A stretch of DNA of 64,000 bases from Eleusine coracana subsp. coracana (lineage: Eukaryota; Streptophyta; Magnoliopsida; Poales; Poaceae), in NCBI GenBank assembly GCA_032690845.1, contig CM064417.1:40306432-40370431 (forward strand), written 5' to 3'. Every line of letters begins with the position of its first letter. Positions within the stretch are counted from its first letter, which is position 1. Under the pieces are notes generated by a model. That model saw only the letters and a list, made by a program, of their open reading frames with translations. It was not told where the DNA came from and did not search any database. This document shows positions 54,202-64,000 of the stretch, one piece after another. The translations under genes and the position numbers were made by a program.

Positions 54202-56598
54202 TGATGAGGACATCACTTTTATGGATACACCCAACACTCCGCCAACCAAAATGCAAATTCATGCGCGACAACTGAATTTACAGGTGAGCTTGTTCCTAAT
54301 GATTCCTTTATGTGATTTTGAGAACATATGGCTATCAAATGAATTAATTATTGTTAGGAACCATAGAGATGATTATGAGATAGCTAGGGAGGTGATTGGA
54401 GGCGTGATGGGCCAGCAAGGACGTGCAAGCCATGGTGGATGCCCAATCAAAACTGACTTCGAGTCTGTTTTGGGGCCCAGGACCAGTCTGCACTAAAACA
54501 GACACCCAAGATACATATAGACTCGGATTTGGACGTTCTATATATGTCTGGAAAGATAACGAAAAGAAATTTCCAACCCAACCAGTCCCATGTCAAAATT
54601 AGTCCCGAGCCGTCGGTAATCGCTGAAACAAATCGACTTCCAGAATCTGTCCTGGTGCTGCGACACCGTAATCGGTCTTTGGGCCATGTATCGAGTTGAG
54701 CCCACTTAGGGCTGCGTCCAGGGGGTCTTGCATGACCCTAGGGTCTTCATATACAGCTGCCGCCTCTTCATTAGGGTTTGGGTTTTGCTTAGATCAATTC
54801 TGTTCATAAACAGTGTTGCCGTTCATCGGTTTGTGAGACCCTAACTTCGTGAGTTTAATCATACACAAAGAAGAGGATAGTGAGAAAGATGAAGAACATG
54901 TTGTTGCTTCAGGTAAGAGCTTTCTTGATGTGATGAATTGTTCCAACAATCTTGCTGTATTAGAACCTTGTCTTGATTTGCCTTTGCCACAAGTTGATTT
55001 ATCTACTGATCTTTGTGATAAAGAGGAGTTGTGTGCCACTGCTTCACTTATATCTTTGCCACAACAAATGAATAAGCTTGATGTTTTTGTTTATGATTCA
55101 CCTACTAGTCCTAAAGTGAGACATTTGATTTTAATTACATGTGAAAAGGATGAGCAGAAATTATTGTCTTCTCTAAATATTTTGGGTTATATTGAATTTA
55201 ATGTTCTTTGTGATCAAAATACCATAGAGAAGCAAATGTATTCTCAAACTGAGTTGCCTTTATTTATAAGAAATATTTTTTATGCTATTGGCAACTATGA
55301 TCATAGAGGTGTATTTATGGTACATAGAGTTTATGTTTGTTCAAATTTGAAACATCCTCTTGGTTTGTAACTAAATGACCAACTAGAAAACTTTAATATC
55401 AACTACCATGTCATGTCATCTTTTTCTAGTATTTAAGATCACACATTGTCTACCTTGTGATAAGAGTGAGAATGATGCTCATATTGCTGACCAAGTTTTC
55501 AAAGAGATTATTAATTTGCATGAAATGCCTTCTACTGTAGATTCTCATTGTAATGACAAATTTCATAATGCATATAAATATGAGTTGCATCCTAAGTTTG
55601 GAAATAGTTCCACAATTAATATTTTAGATTGGAGACCATACATGGGAGAAAGAGATGAGCTCGAGTCGAGGACGACTCTAATTCAAAAGGGGGAGAATGA
55701 TGAGGACATCACTTTTATGGATACACCCAGCACTCCGCCAACCAAAATGCAAGTTCATGCGTAACAACTGAATTTACAGGTGAGCTTGTTCCTAATGATT
55801 CCTTTATGTGATTTTGAGAACATATGGCTATCAAATAAATTAATTATTGTTAGGAACCATGGAGATGATTATGAGATAGCTAGGGAGGTGATTGGAAGCG
55901 TGGTGGGCCAGCAAGGACGTGCAAGCCATGGTGGAGGCCCTATCAAAACCGACTTCGAGTCTGTTTCGGGGCCCAAGACTAGTCTGCACTAAAACGGACA
56001 CCCAGGACGCATACGGACTTGGATTTGGACGTTCTATATATGCCTGGAAAGATAACGAAAAGAACTTTCCAACCTAACCAGTCCCATATCAAAATTAGTC
56101 CTGAGCCGTCGGTAATCATTGAAACAAATCGACTTCCAGAATCGGTCCTGGTGCTGCGACACCGTAATCGGTCTTTGGGCCATGTATCGAGTTGAGCCCA
56201 CTTAGGGCTGCGTCCAGGGGGTCTTGCACGACCCTAGGGACCTCATATACAGCCGCCGCCTCTTTATTAGGGTTTGGGTTTTGCTTAGATCAATTCTGTT
56301 CATAAACAGTGTTGCCGTTCATCGGTTTGTGAGACCCTAACTTCGTGAGTTTAATCATACATCTGCAATTGTGTTGCATTCTTCATTGTTCTTGCTTGTG
56401 TTCTTGATTCGCAGGCAGGGATTAGACTTCTTGGCGAGGTCAATCGTCCTTGGACGGTTGATAACCAGAGGAGATGTCGTGCTGCGATTGCGGGGTTTAG
56501 AACATGTTGTTCTGAAGCCGAATCGATTTGTGTGTCGCCTCCGACCAAATCAACTTACCAAGAACCTTTCGGAATATCGAGAATCCTTGTTCACATCA
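54202..56598 (+). mobile_element. Element C: small LTR element nested in D's LTR
   Basis: It starts TGATGAGGACATCAC and ends TTGTTCACATCA, flanked by target duplication CATGT (54197-54201 and 56599-56603). The 3' LTR is 901 bp (55698-56598), preceded by a polypurine tract AAAAGGGGGAGAA. The 5' LTR matches only its first 664 bp (54202-54865), so the rest of that LTR, the primer site and most of the interior were deleted. The 832-bp interior encodes fragments (DLPLPQVDLSTDLCDKEEL; ILDWRPYMGERDELESRT) that look like the end of a Ty3 polyprotein. The LTRs differ at only a few percent of sites. Confidence 0.88.
54866..55697 (+). pseudogene. Element C interior: remnant of polyprotein 3' end
   Basis: Two open stretches (to 55370 and 55408-55697) with Asp/Cys/Leu-rich sequence and a tail YMGERDELESRTTLIQKG just before the polypurine tract. 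I recognise the tail style from grass gypsy elements but cannot name the domain. No RT or integrase motif. Confidence 0.45.
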
Positions 56599-56603
56599 CA
56601 TGT

Positions 56604-58878
56604 GGTCGGTTGCGTGCCTATGCACTTCTATGTCCGAGTAGGGGTGAGGCGTTGCCGTTGTGTGTGCGCTCACCGGCGTGTGAGCACGCTGCATTGTGTG
56701 CGTCTCGTGTAGTGGTGCTGCCCCATGCAACCAGGCTACACGTTGCTAGGCCAAGGCTAGGCCTTGTGGCGTATTTTTGTGTATGGGCCAAATGGATCTG
56801 CAGGCCAGTAGAGCTTGTAGGGCTGGGCTGAGCAAGAAGTGAACCAAGTTCGGCCCATATGTTGGAGAATCGGCCCATAGGAATTGATCGGACCTGTTTT
56901 GTTTTCTATGGACTCAGTCCACCGTGGGCTGCTCTCTGTCAGTTTGCCGTATATTCCCTGCAATATTCCCTAGACTTTTCAGAAAATGATTTATCTCCCA
57001 TTCATCTTCGGAAATTCCTAGTAAATCCATTTTAGCTCTGATTCAAACAAAACCAATTGCGTTAGTTTCGTAGAATTGTCCTCTACGAGTTAGTGTTGTC
57101 CATTAATTCAAACTAGCATCTTTTAGGTTCACAATTTAAATTTGACTTGAATTCATCTGTATTCGTTGTGACTTACCCATTTGTCCCTGATTCGATGTAC
57201 AGACCTACCGGAGCCATAGGAGTACGAGCAGGAGTGCTTTGAAGACCTGGAACCCGAATGGAACCCCGACTCACATGGCAAGCCGCTTTCCTTGATCACT
57301 ATTGCTTACCCAGTTTTCAAACTGCATGTGTTGTTTGCCACTGTTTTGCATGCCAACTATATAAAATGTCGCCAGATCATACCTAAGCCCCTACATGCTT
57401 ACCTTTCCACTGTTAAGCCATAGAAATGTTTTGCTACTATGATGATGCTTAGTCTGCTTAGTTGCATAATTTCAAACTCACACCTGGACACCATATAATG
57501 AATTTGTATAAATGATTTAAAATATGTTCTGCGTGTGTGATTGCAAATAACTTCACTAAAACCGTTTTAGCAGGGGTGGGTGTAGGTGATCAGATGTCGG
57601 GGGGTAGATTGGGCAACCCCCACTAGGAGAGTGTCTGTGGCGGACATAGTTGAGTAGAGACTTGGGCTATAGGTCTTTGTTGTGGTTTTGGGTATTCATG
57701 TTTGGAGGAGGATGAGGAGAAGATGGCCGCCCCGGCTGCATGAGGACCGATTCTTGTGTTGTATGACTCCCTGGCATTTCTTACACACCACATCGACCCT
57801 GTTTGGGTAGTGACTGGATCTTGATACTTGTGGAGGACAGGTGTTCTAGCCGTAGGCATACGAGGTAGGTGTTAGTGGTGTCCGCATGTTGGGACCTGGC
57901 TCCATAAGAGGGATATCCCACCTGATGAGTGGTAAGCCCGTCACAGCTTCAGGACCCTTAGTCTTGCGAGGCTCTAGGGGCTGAGTTCTGGAGATGCGGG
58001 AGACACCAGTCGATGCTTGAGGATGGATTCTGTGTGTGCTTCTATACTTAGGCTATGGCCATAGTCTACTTATAGTGCCATATCATGTGGGTACAGGTGT
58101 ATAAACTCTGCAGAGTTATGATCTATATATATAGCCGCGTCCTCGGTAATGGATAACTGCCTTGTGAGCATCCACTTGAGATTTGTTTCACCCTCTCTTC
58201 CCCCTGTCTTGAACGTTTTGCATCCGGCCTAGAGCTGTGACCGAGTGGGAGGATAGTAGCTGGGATTAAAATTTGAACCTTGTTGGGACGTGTTAATCCC
58301 AATGGGGCAAGATAATAAAACTTGATCATTTAAATGGTTTGAAATGTTATAAAAGAAAATGTTTGCCAACCTAGCTTTTTGCACTCAGCCTTAACCCCTC
58401 CTTGAAATTCTTGCATGCATAACATATTTTCTAGGTTAGAGCGGCTTGTTGAGTACTGTATGTACTCACGGCAAAAACCCTTCTCGCTTTCAGGAGATGT
58501 TGAAGCCAGTGAACCCGACTACAACTTCGACGATGTGGATGACAAGGAGTAGATTGGTATCTTGCCTTCACTTGAGTTGCCTGTGGAGATGGATCGGTCA
58601 TGAAGACTTCAACTGTAGATTTCGCTTCGGCCTTTGTCATTTTGCTTCCGCTAGATGTCATGTTCCTCTTCCTTGGCCTGCGTGCCATGTCCATGTATCC
58701 AGATGTTGATGCTTAACTTATGGATATGATGCTACGATGAACTTTCTTATCTTTGTGTCTTGTTCTTTTTATGGTTTTATGATATTACTTGTGAATGGAT
58801 GTACATGCTATCCTCCTGTGAGTGGCTTTGAGGTACAAAGGGTTCGGTTTTCCTTTTGGGTAAAATTGGGTCCTCACA
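56604..58878 (+). repeat. Element D LTR, second part
   Basis: Non-coding. It resumes after the CATGT duplication and ends GGGTCCTCACA before the primer site. Short ORFs here are chance. Confidence 0.75.
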
Positions 58879-59425
58879 GGTGATATCAGAGCCATACTTG
58901 ATTGTAGGTACGAGACCCTAGAAACGGTTAGTAAAAGGACCAATTCTAGTCTTCCTTTCAGCTTATAACTCCTTCATCATACCTTGGAATCATAAATCCT
59001 TTTCATCTCAAATTCTTGCCTATGAAGAAGCTGCTACGACCAAGAGGGTCATTAGAAGAAAAGTTTCTAAAATGCGCGTTAAGGCCCGACTAATGCAAAT
59101 GGAGATGCGTATAACTTATCATGCATCAAATTATTGGACTAGTGATCATAACAAAAAAAACTTTGATGCCCTTTTGGATGAGTTGATTCTTGCAATTATC
59201 TTTGAACATCATAGTATTTTATATCTTGTTGAATATTGCAAGCATTATGATATTTTGGATCCAGCGGTCTTGCTTATTGGAATTTTTGTTGCAACAGATG
59301 CCACCACAAAGAACCAACCGTCTGAGTGGCGACCGAGCTGTTGGAGGTCATGGCCGTGCTGGTGGCTGTGGTAGGGGTAGAGAGCATACCCCTGATGGCC
59401 CTGAGTTCGAGGTCAAGGACCCAGC
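58879..59425 (+). pseudogene. Element D leader and start of gag
   Basis: After the primer site come about 400 bp of leader. An ATG at about 59300 opens MPPQRTNRLSGDRAVGGHG, a basic Gly/Arg-rich start like that of Tekay/Del gag. The frame is cut after about 40 codons at 59425, where TGTTGACGCGAAAATC begins. Confidence 0.5.
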
Positions 59426-60720
59426 TGTTGACGCGAAAATCACACGTGTGACCCGAGAGATTTGCTTAACTCTAGTGCAGGCTCAACACAAAGAAACCGG
59501 GGTGTGCCAGTCAATTTTCCCTACAAATCGACAAAGAGACAAACAGTTAAATTCCACGGGTCACTGGCCCATGACAGGCCGATGAAAAAAGCCGATAATC
59601 ACTGTTAGTGAAAACCAGCCGATGGCTATAAACAGCGAATGATATTATTAAAATAAACTAATCAGTAATTCAATAAATGAGTATTAAATATCACATAAAC
59701 AGTGCCGATGAGAACTAGATCGAGAGAGCAAAGTTGATAAAACTAAGAGAGATGCGCCAGACTTGGTCTGCCGATGAAGTAAAGTCGATAGGCCAGAGTC
59801 GATAGATATATAGTAATCATGCACAGACTCTCCCTGTCGATAGTGCTAAGTCGATAGATCTGATAGCTGGTATTGCAAATACGCCTCAAGATCACAGATC
59901 TAATGCTTGCTAAATAAAGGGGGCAATTGACTTTAATGAATACAACAATAAACAAGTGGAACACTGAGAAGTCAATCGAACCATGATAACTTGTCGGCTA
60001 AACGTCTCAACAGAACCCTATCGACTCTACCTATGACTGAATTGTACCTAGTCCTATCGACTCAGTGAGAGGTAAGAATCGATGCAGACTCACTGGCTCA
60101 AGCAGATCGAACCTAATCAAGATAGTGCCCAAACAAAGTAAATAGAACTAAAACTCTTCAATTATAGGAAAAATCAATAAGATGACTCGAATAACAGATC
60201 TAAATCAAGCTCATAAAACCTACTAAAGATTACAATAAATCGAACCTAACCCAGACAATATTGTAGCCAAAAGTTGATAGAATAAACATAATTAAGATCT
60301 AATTACCGGATAACTAGCAATTCTAAAGATAACAACCAGAATATCAAATCAATGAGAAAGTACTTGTTCAAGTCGATAGAATTACCGAGGGTGACTAATC
60401 CAAGTCTCTCACCGAGATCAGAGCCGATGCAGCCCGCGCGAGACGAGGATGTCATTGAGAAGAGGTTTGGCGATGTGCTGAATTGTGTTGAACAGAAGTG
60501 TTATTTTTTCGTACAAACCTATTACATATCTATAGCCCCGTGCAAGGGGTTTCGACCTGACTCTGTGAGGACCCCTAAACAAATCAACTACATTTATTCC
60601 TAAACAAAATCTAAACTAAAATAGAAAGAGATAAAACAACCCTATCGGGCCCACTTTATTCTTTTCGGCTGTTGAGCTTCGCTGACTTCAATCGATTTCA
60701 ACTCTCAAACCCAACATCGA
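59426..60720. repeat. LTR-like region of unclassified gypsy element
   Basis: It begins TGTTGACGCG at the break in D's gag, as an LTR would. It is AT-rich with many GCCGAT and GTCGATA words (59579-60450) and no coding homology. The far end is not defined. It leads into a minus-strand integrase piece, so it may be the 3' LTR of a minus-oriented element. Confidence 0.4.
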
Positions 60721-60734
60721 GCGTACTTCTCCAA

Positions 60735-60945
60735 TCTATAAAAAATGTGGGGCTTAATTCCGGATAACAAGAGGCCATTTGCTCGTTCAACCTGGCCGTT
60801 ACTTTGTGGGTGGGCAGTAGAAGCATAACCAATCTTGAACCCCACCGTGGCCGCAAAGTCCTTATACTCCGATGCCGTAAATTGGTTACCGTTGTCAGTG
60901 ATGATCTCGTGCGGAGTGCCAAACCGAGTTACCGTTAGTACTATG
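60735..60945 (-). pseudogene. Integrase fragment, Tat-type, minus strand
   Basis: A clean stretch with TRFGTPHEIITDNGNQFTAS (second catalytic Asp), GFKIGYASTAHPQSNGQVER (catalytic Glu) and NGLLLSGIKP. It shows no stop over about 70 codons. It opposes the plus-strand fragment at 61165, so two elements or an inversion meet near 60950-61150. Confidence 0.8.
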
Positions 60946-61164
60946 GGGGCTTTGGACCAATATCAGTCGAGCCACAGGGCACTCATCGTTTTTGTTAGTT
61001 TATGGATCCAAAGAAATGTTGTTGACTGAAGTCTTGTTCACCTTGCCACGCGTGGTAGCAACGAAGAAAATATTTCCAACGAGAACCGGTGTGATGACCT
61101 CTTATTGTTGGAAGAAAGACGTGATGCCACTTTGGTCTGGTCGGCCAAGTACTAGCAAAGCCTC

Positions 61165-61325
61165 CGGAGATATCATGACAAAAACGACGATTATGAGACT
61201 TTGAAGTTGGCGATCTGGTTCTAAAGCAAGTTCAGTCTACGGTTGGCAGGCACAAGCTGTCAGCTCTATGGGAAGGGCCTTTTATAGTTAAGGAGGTCAC
61301 TCAGCCAGGTTATTTATAGTCATAC
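61165..61325 (+). pseudogene. Tat-2 integrase C-terminal fragment
   Basis: In shifting frames it gives RYHDKN, FEVGDLVLKQVQSTVGRHK and LWEGPFIVKEVTQPG, the end of a Tat integrase. It lies just 5' of Tat-2's antisense ORF, as expected in a Tat element. Confidence 0.7.
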
Positions 61326-61835
61326 ATATTTGTATTTTTATGTATAAAATATACTGGGCGGCCATGATGATTTTGCCTTAAGATTTATGATTACTCTGAA
61401 TGATCTTTCGATTTATTAAATATAGTCATGACTCAAATATTGACCCTCGGAACTACCACAACTCGCACATGCTGACCAAGTGTGTTCTTAGTCTCCAGGG
61501 TTCGTTTCGTCTATTGAGGACTGAGTCAACTTCACTAGTTTGCATATGCTTGACCGAGTGGGTTCTTAGTCTCCATGATTCATATCGATTATTTGGGGGC
61601 ATTGATTAGAGTATTGACATGTGTTGTGTATTGGTTGTGAGTGTTTAACATGAGTTCATACAATACATAAACAAAGCAGCATGACCCAAGAATTCATTGC
61701 AAAACTGGTAATGAATCTAGATTCTAAGGGTCTACTAGATTAAAAATATTTCACTACATAATTGGTTGTGAAATATTGTTTATCAAACATGTGACAACAC
61801 ATTACACTCTTGGTATTGAATCCAGGTCTATCTAG
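61326..61835 (+). other. Tat-2 spacer after pol
   Basis: AT-rich. It includes a ~100-bp imperfect repeat (GACCAAGTGTGTTCTTAGTCTCCAGGGTTCGTTTCG near 61475 and GACCGAGTGGGTTCTTAGTCTCC near 61552). No gene. Confidence 0.5.
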
Positions 61836-63318
61836 TCAATCAAAATGTTCACGGTCTTCTATCACCAGAGCCTCACATTGTTCATCAGACAGGTCTTCTT
61901 GGAAACCTTCAGCAATTACATCAAGTTTTATTCCTAAAATATGGGATTTGGCGATAGCTAGTACTTGAGCGCCTGTCAATCCTGCAATATGTCGACCATG
62001 CTCTCTCACTCAGCATGGGATCTCTTGTAACCAAGTGAGCAAAATCTCGACACTTTGGTGGTTTTTCTTCTGGCATGATGTATCGGGCAACCACCTCAGC
62101 ATCTTTTTGTAGAGCTGCAAGAGACCAGCGAAGATTTTGGTCACCTTCAATATATTTCTTTTGTAAAAGCTCATAAGCCTTTTCTGATCCTATAGAGATG
62201 CAATTATTAAGCGCTTCCCTACAAATGTTTGTGACTCGGTTGGCGACTTGGCGATTTTGCTCACATAGCAGGAGGCAATGGTGGGCTTGATGAATATATA
62301 TCTAGTTTCTGCATTGCAACAGACATGTTACATCCGCATATTCCAATTACTGGGAATCACAAGATCAGCAAAGGCTACTTACGTCGTTCCTGTGGTTCTT
62401 GGAATAATGCCCGGCTTTTGCAGACCCTAGGGTCCAATCGAGCAAGGACGAAAAAAAATGTTTTCCGGCCAGAGTGTTAATTCTCGCTCAAATAATTCTT
62501 CAGGTACCTTCATGGTAGGATCTCCTGTAAGATCAAAATTCCAACCAGAAATATGGCGCTTCTTGATAGGTTGGGCTCGGCGATATATGAAGCTTGCCGC
62601 AACATCAACTCCTCTATATCCCCTGGTTTTCAGCACCTTAATTTGCTTTAAAATGGCTTCGACTTGAGCCATTTTGTCTGGCAAAGCTTTTGCTGACCAT
62701 TCAGGCCAGGGTACAGGGGCCTCAACGCTGAATTCTAAAAGAGGGGGCGCATGGTTTCCAAGGTAAAACCAATCTGTGTGTCATCCCTTGTTTGTAGAAG
62801 GAAGAGGAACTTCAATATATTTTGACTTATTCCTCAATTGAAATCCCGCACCACCAATTACATTGTTGTTGTTTGACTTCAGAACAAACAGTTCTTTGAA
62901 AGTATCGAAATGGGGAGCGATTTCCAGGAAGACCTCGCATAGGTGAACAAAAATAGCAATATGGAGAATCGTTCACAAGGTTGATTCCATAGAAGAACAG
63001 CAGCCCACAAAAGAAATCAGAACACGGAATCCCAAATCCGCGGTAGAAAAAGGGGGCAAAAACTATGATATGATCTACAGGGGGTTGCGGGAATTTCTGA
63101 CCTAGAGCTTCAATCCAATCCCCTGTCTGCTGATCTTGAAGCACTCCGTCGATAACGAGCCCATTGATTTTTTCCATGTCCATGGAAGAGGGCGGGAATT
63201 CCTTGATTCCTGTCGGGATGTCGAAGACTGCATCATCTTCTGCTTGGATAGGGGACGCTTGCCCTTTCGACTGAGACCTGGTGCTACGGCGAGTGCGTTT
63301 GGATGCCATTAAGGACAA
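61836..63318 (-). pseudogene. Tat-2 antisense ORF, spliced, broken
   Basis: Exon 1 starts at about 63309 (MASKRTRRSTRSQSKGQASP) and contains the hallmark block of the plant 'putative gypsy-type transposon' domain: FYRGFGIPCSDFFCGLLFFYGI (about 63060-62995) then NRSPFRYFQRT. A frameshift near 62820 leads to a second part (62684-62427) with RRAQPIKKRHISGWNFDLTG. Exon 2 (about 62300-61836) encodes a helical region (YELLQKKYIEGDQNLRWSLAALQKDAEVVARYIMP) and ends HGRHIAGLTGAQVLAIAKS ... EALVIEDREHFD-stop, with frame changes near 62000. Its sequence differs strongly from Tat-1's antisense ORF while position and orientation are the same. Its function in the plant is unknown. Confidence 0.75.
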
Positions 63319-63987
63319 GGTTTGGCTACAATAAGGATGAACAAGATCAACGAGTGGAAATGGTGATTGGAGATCTAGGGTTTGTGTTAGGCCAGCGGCG
63401 GCGGCTGAAACACTGAGTAAAGAAGGAGAAGGGTTATGCGCGTGTCGTCCAAGTTATATATTGTTAGGTTTGACCTAACAGGCGGAAACAGTTAAGGGGA
63501 ACTGGACCCGGTGTGTAAGAGTTGTGGTACTATTTGCAGCATTTATTCTTCATTGTAAATGGTTCTTTGGTGATTCAATATTGGAATCACTCGGATAGCG
63601 GGTAGTTTTATCACTGGGGGCTATAATGCCTTTGTATTTGTGATTCATCATTAAAATCACTCGGATGACACATGACCCCATGCCTGGGGGCTACAGTATA
63701 GTTATTTTGTTGTTAAAATCACTCGGAGGGAGTGGTAGCACCAAACTTTGGGGCTATGACTGGTTCAAGATATTAGATGATTTTTTAATCTTTTTTACTC
63801 ACAAGGCATTTCGAATAAAGGCTCAGCACCTTATGAGTTGGGGGCTATGCTGGTAGAGTATGCCTTTTTGAGCATCCAAGAAGGAAAAGAATTTTTATAT
63901 GCAACGATAGAAGCACTTTTCAATTTTGAGAAGTATCAAGATAAGATGAAGATTTGTATTCAAAATTAGAAAGTTCTTGGGGGCTAC
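63319..63987 (+). repeat. Tat-2 3' region with repeated polypurine-like words
   Basis: GGGGCTAY recurs at about 63618, 63687, 63753, 63842 and 63981, several times preceded by AATCACTCGGA. The last copy lies directly before the 3' LTR and should be the true polypurine tract. Confidence 0.75.
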
Positions 63988-64000
63988 TGTGGGACATATA
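63988..64000 (+). repeat. Start of Tat-2 3' LTR (window edge)
   Basis: TGTGGGACATATA follows GGGGGCTAC, as TGTTGGGG follows GAGGGGCTAC in Tat-1. Only 13 bp are in the window. Confidence 0.55.

Larger units (their letters stand above)
53152..59425 (+). mobile_element. Element D: Tekay/Del-like Ty3/gypsy, 5' part
   Basis: Its LTR (53152-58878, about 3.3 kb without nested element C) begins TGTAATGACCC and ends GGGTCCTCACA. It is followed by a primer site TGATATCAGAGCC (58881-58893), a variant of the initiator-tRNA site. Long LTRs with these ends are typical of Tekay/Del. A leader and the start of gag follow, and the element is cut at 59425. It landed in the RT of Copia E. Confidence 0.8.

Noticed and set aside
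53248..54496. ORFs of 85-152 codons in D's LTR as host genes
   Set aside because: They lie inside a defined LTR, overlap one another and show no domain.
57623..57859. Minus-strand 78-codon ORF
   Set aside because: Within the second part of D's LTR; no homology or splice partners.

Overview
Plant nuclear DNA, almost certainly from a grass (Poaceae). The grounds are Tat-type Ty3/gypsy elements with antisense ORFs, Athila-type Ty3 elements, a long-LTR Tekay/Del-like element, Copia elements, an L1 LINE and one GT-AG spliced plant gene, all at the density of a large, retrotransposon-filled genome. No rRNA, tRNA or CRISPR was seen. Most coding sequence is transposon-derived and broken. The only convincing host gene is a 15-exon AAA+ ATPase (42909-47509, + strand, 841 codons). 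It reads cleanly across every splice junction but carries Lys where the Walker B catalytic Glu should be.

Layout. 1-2362: non-genic DNA with GC-rich islands and a 22-bp minisatellite. 2363-36631: one Tat-type Ty3/gypsy element (here Tat-1) with the same 5-bp target duplication (TTTTG) at both ends. It has gag-pol on + and a spliced antisense ORF (aORF) on -. It is split by about 23 kb of nested insertions at 12733-35710. These are a chimeric LTR (12733-13975), an Athila-type element B on the - strand (14023-35710), a second Athila-type element A inside B's reverse transcriptase (20691-32302, target duplication CACCT), and a solo A-type LTR inside A (23902-25536, target duplication GTGGC). 36632-39218: remnant of the L1 LINE that Tat-1 entered. 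39219-42500: a CA microsatellite and a degenerate higher-order tandem repeat. 42815-47630: the AAA+ gene. 47931-53151: a Copia element E broken by a 1.9-kb solo LTR (target duplication CACCA). 53152-59425: a Tekay/Del-like Ty3 element D starting with a 3.3-kb LTR, itself split by a small LTR element C (target duplication CATGT). 59426-64000: a gypsy mosaic ending in the 3' half of a second Tat element (Tat-2), with its own antisense ORF and the first bases of its 3' LTR.

Most unusual signal. Elements A and B, both LTRs and internal regions, are sprinkled with well over 50 copies of a GC-rich palindrome, core GCGCCGATCGGCGC. They usually come in pairs 20-21 bp apart (about two helical turns). 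The palindrome is stop-free in every reading frame, sits inside gag, protease and post-pol ORFs, and marks the junction of the chimeric LTR. It is absent from the flanking Tat-1, LINE, Copia and Tekay sequences. The solo LTR inside Copia E carries a different, independently amplified palindrome (CCGGACNGTCCGG) in a similar paired layout.

How the pieces work together. The window is a stratified record of insertion: LINE, then Tat-1, then the chimeric LTR and B, then A, then the solo LTR. None of the elements in it looks able to move by itself. The AAA+ gene is the only locus likely to serve the plant.
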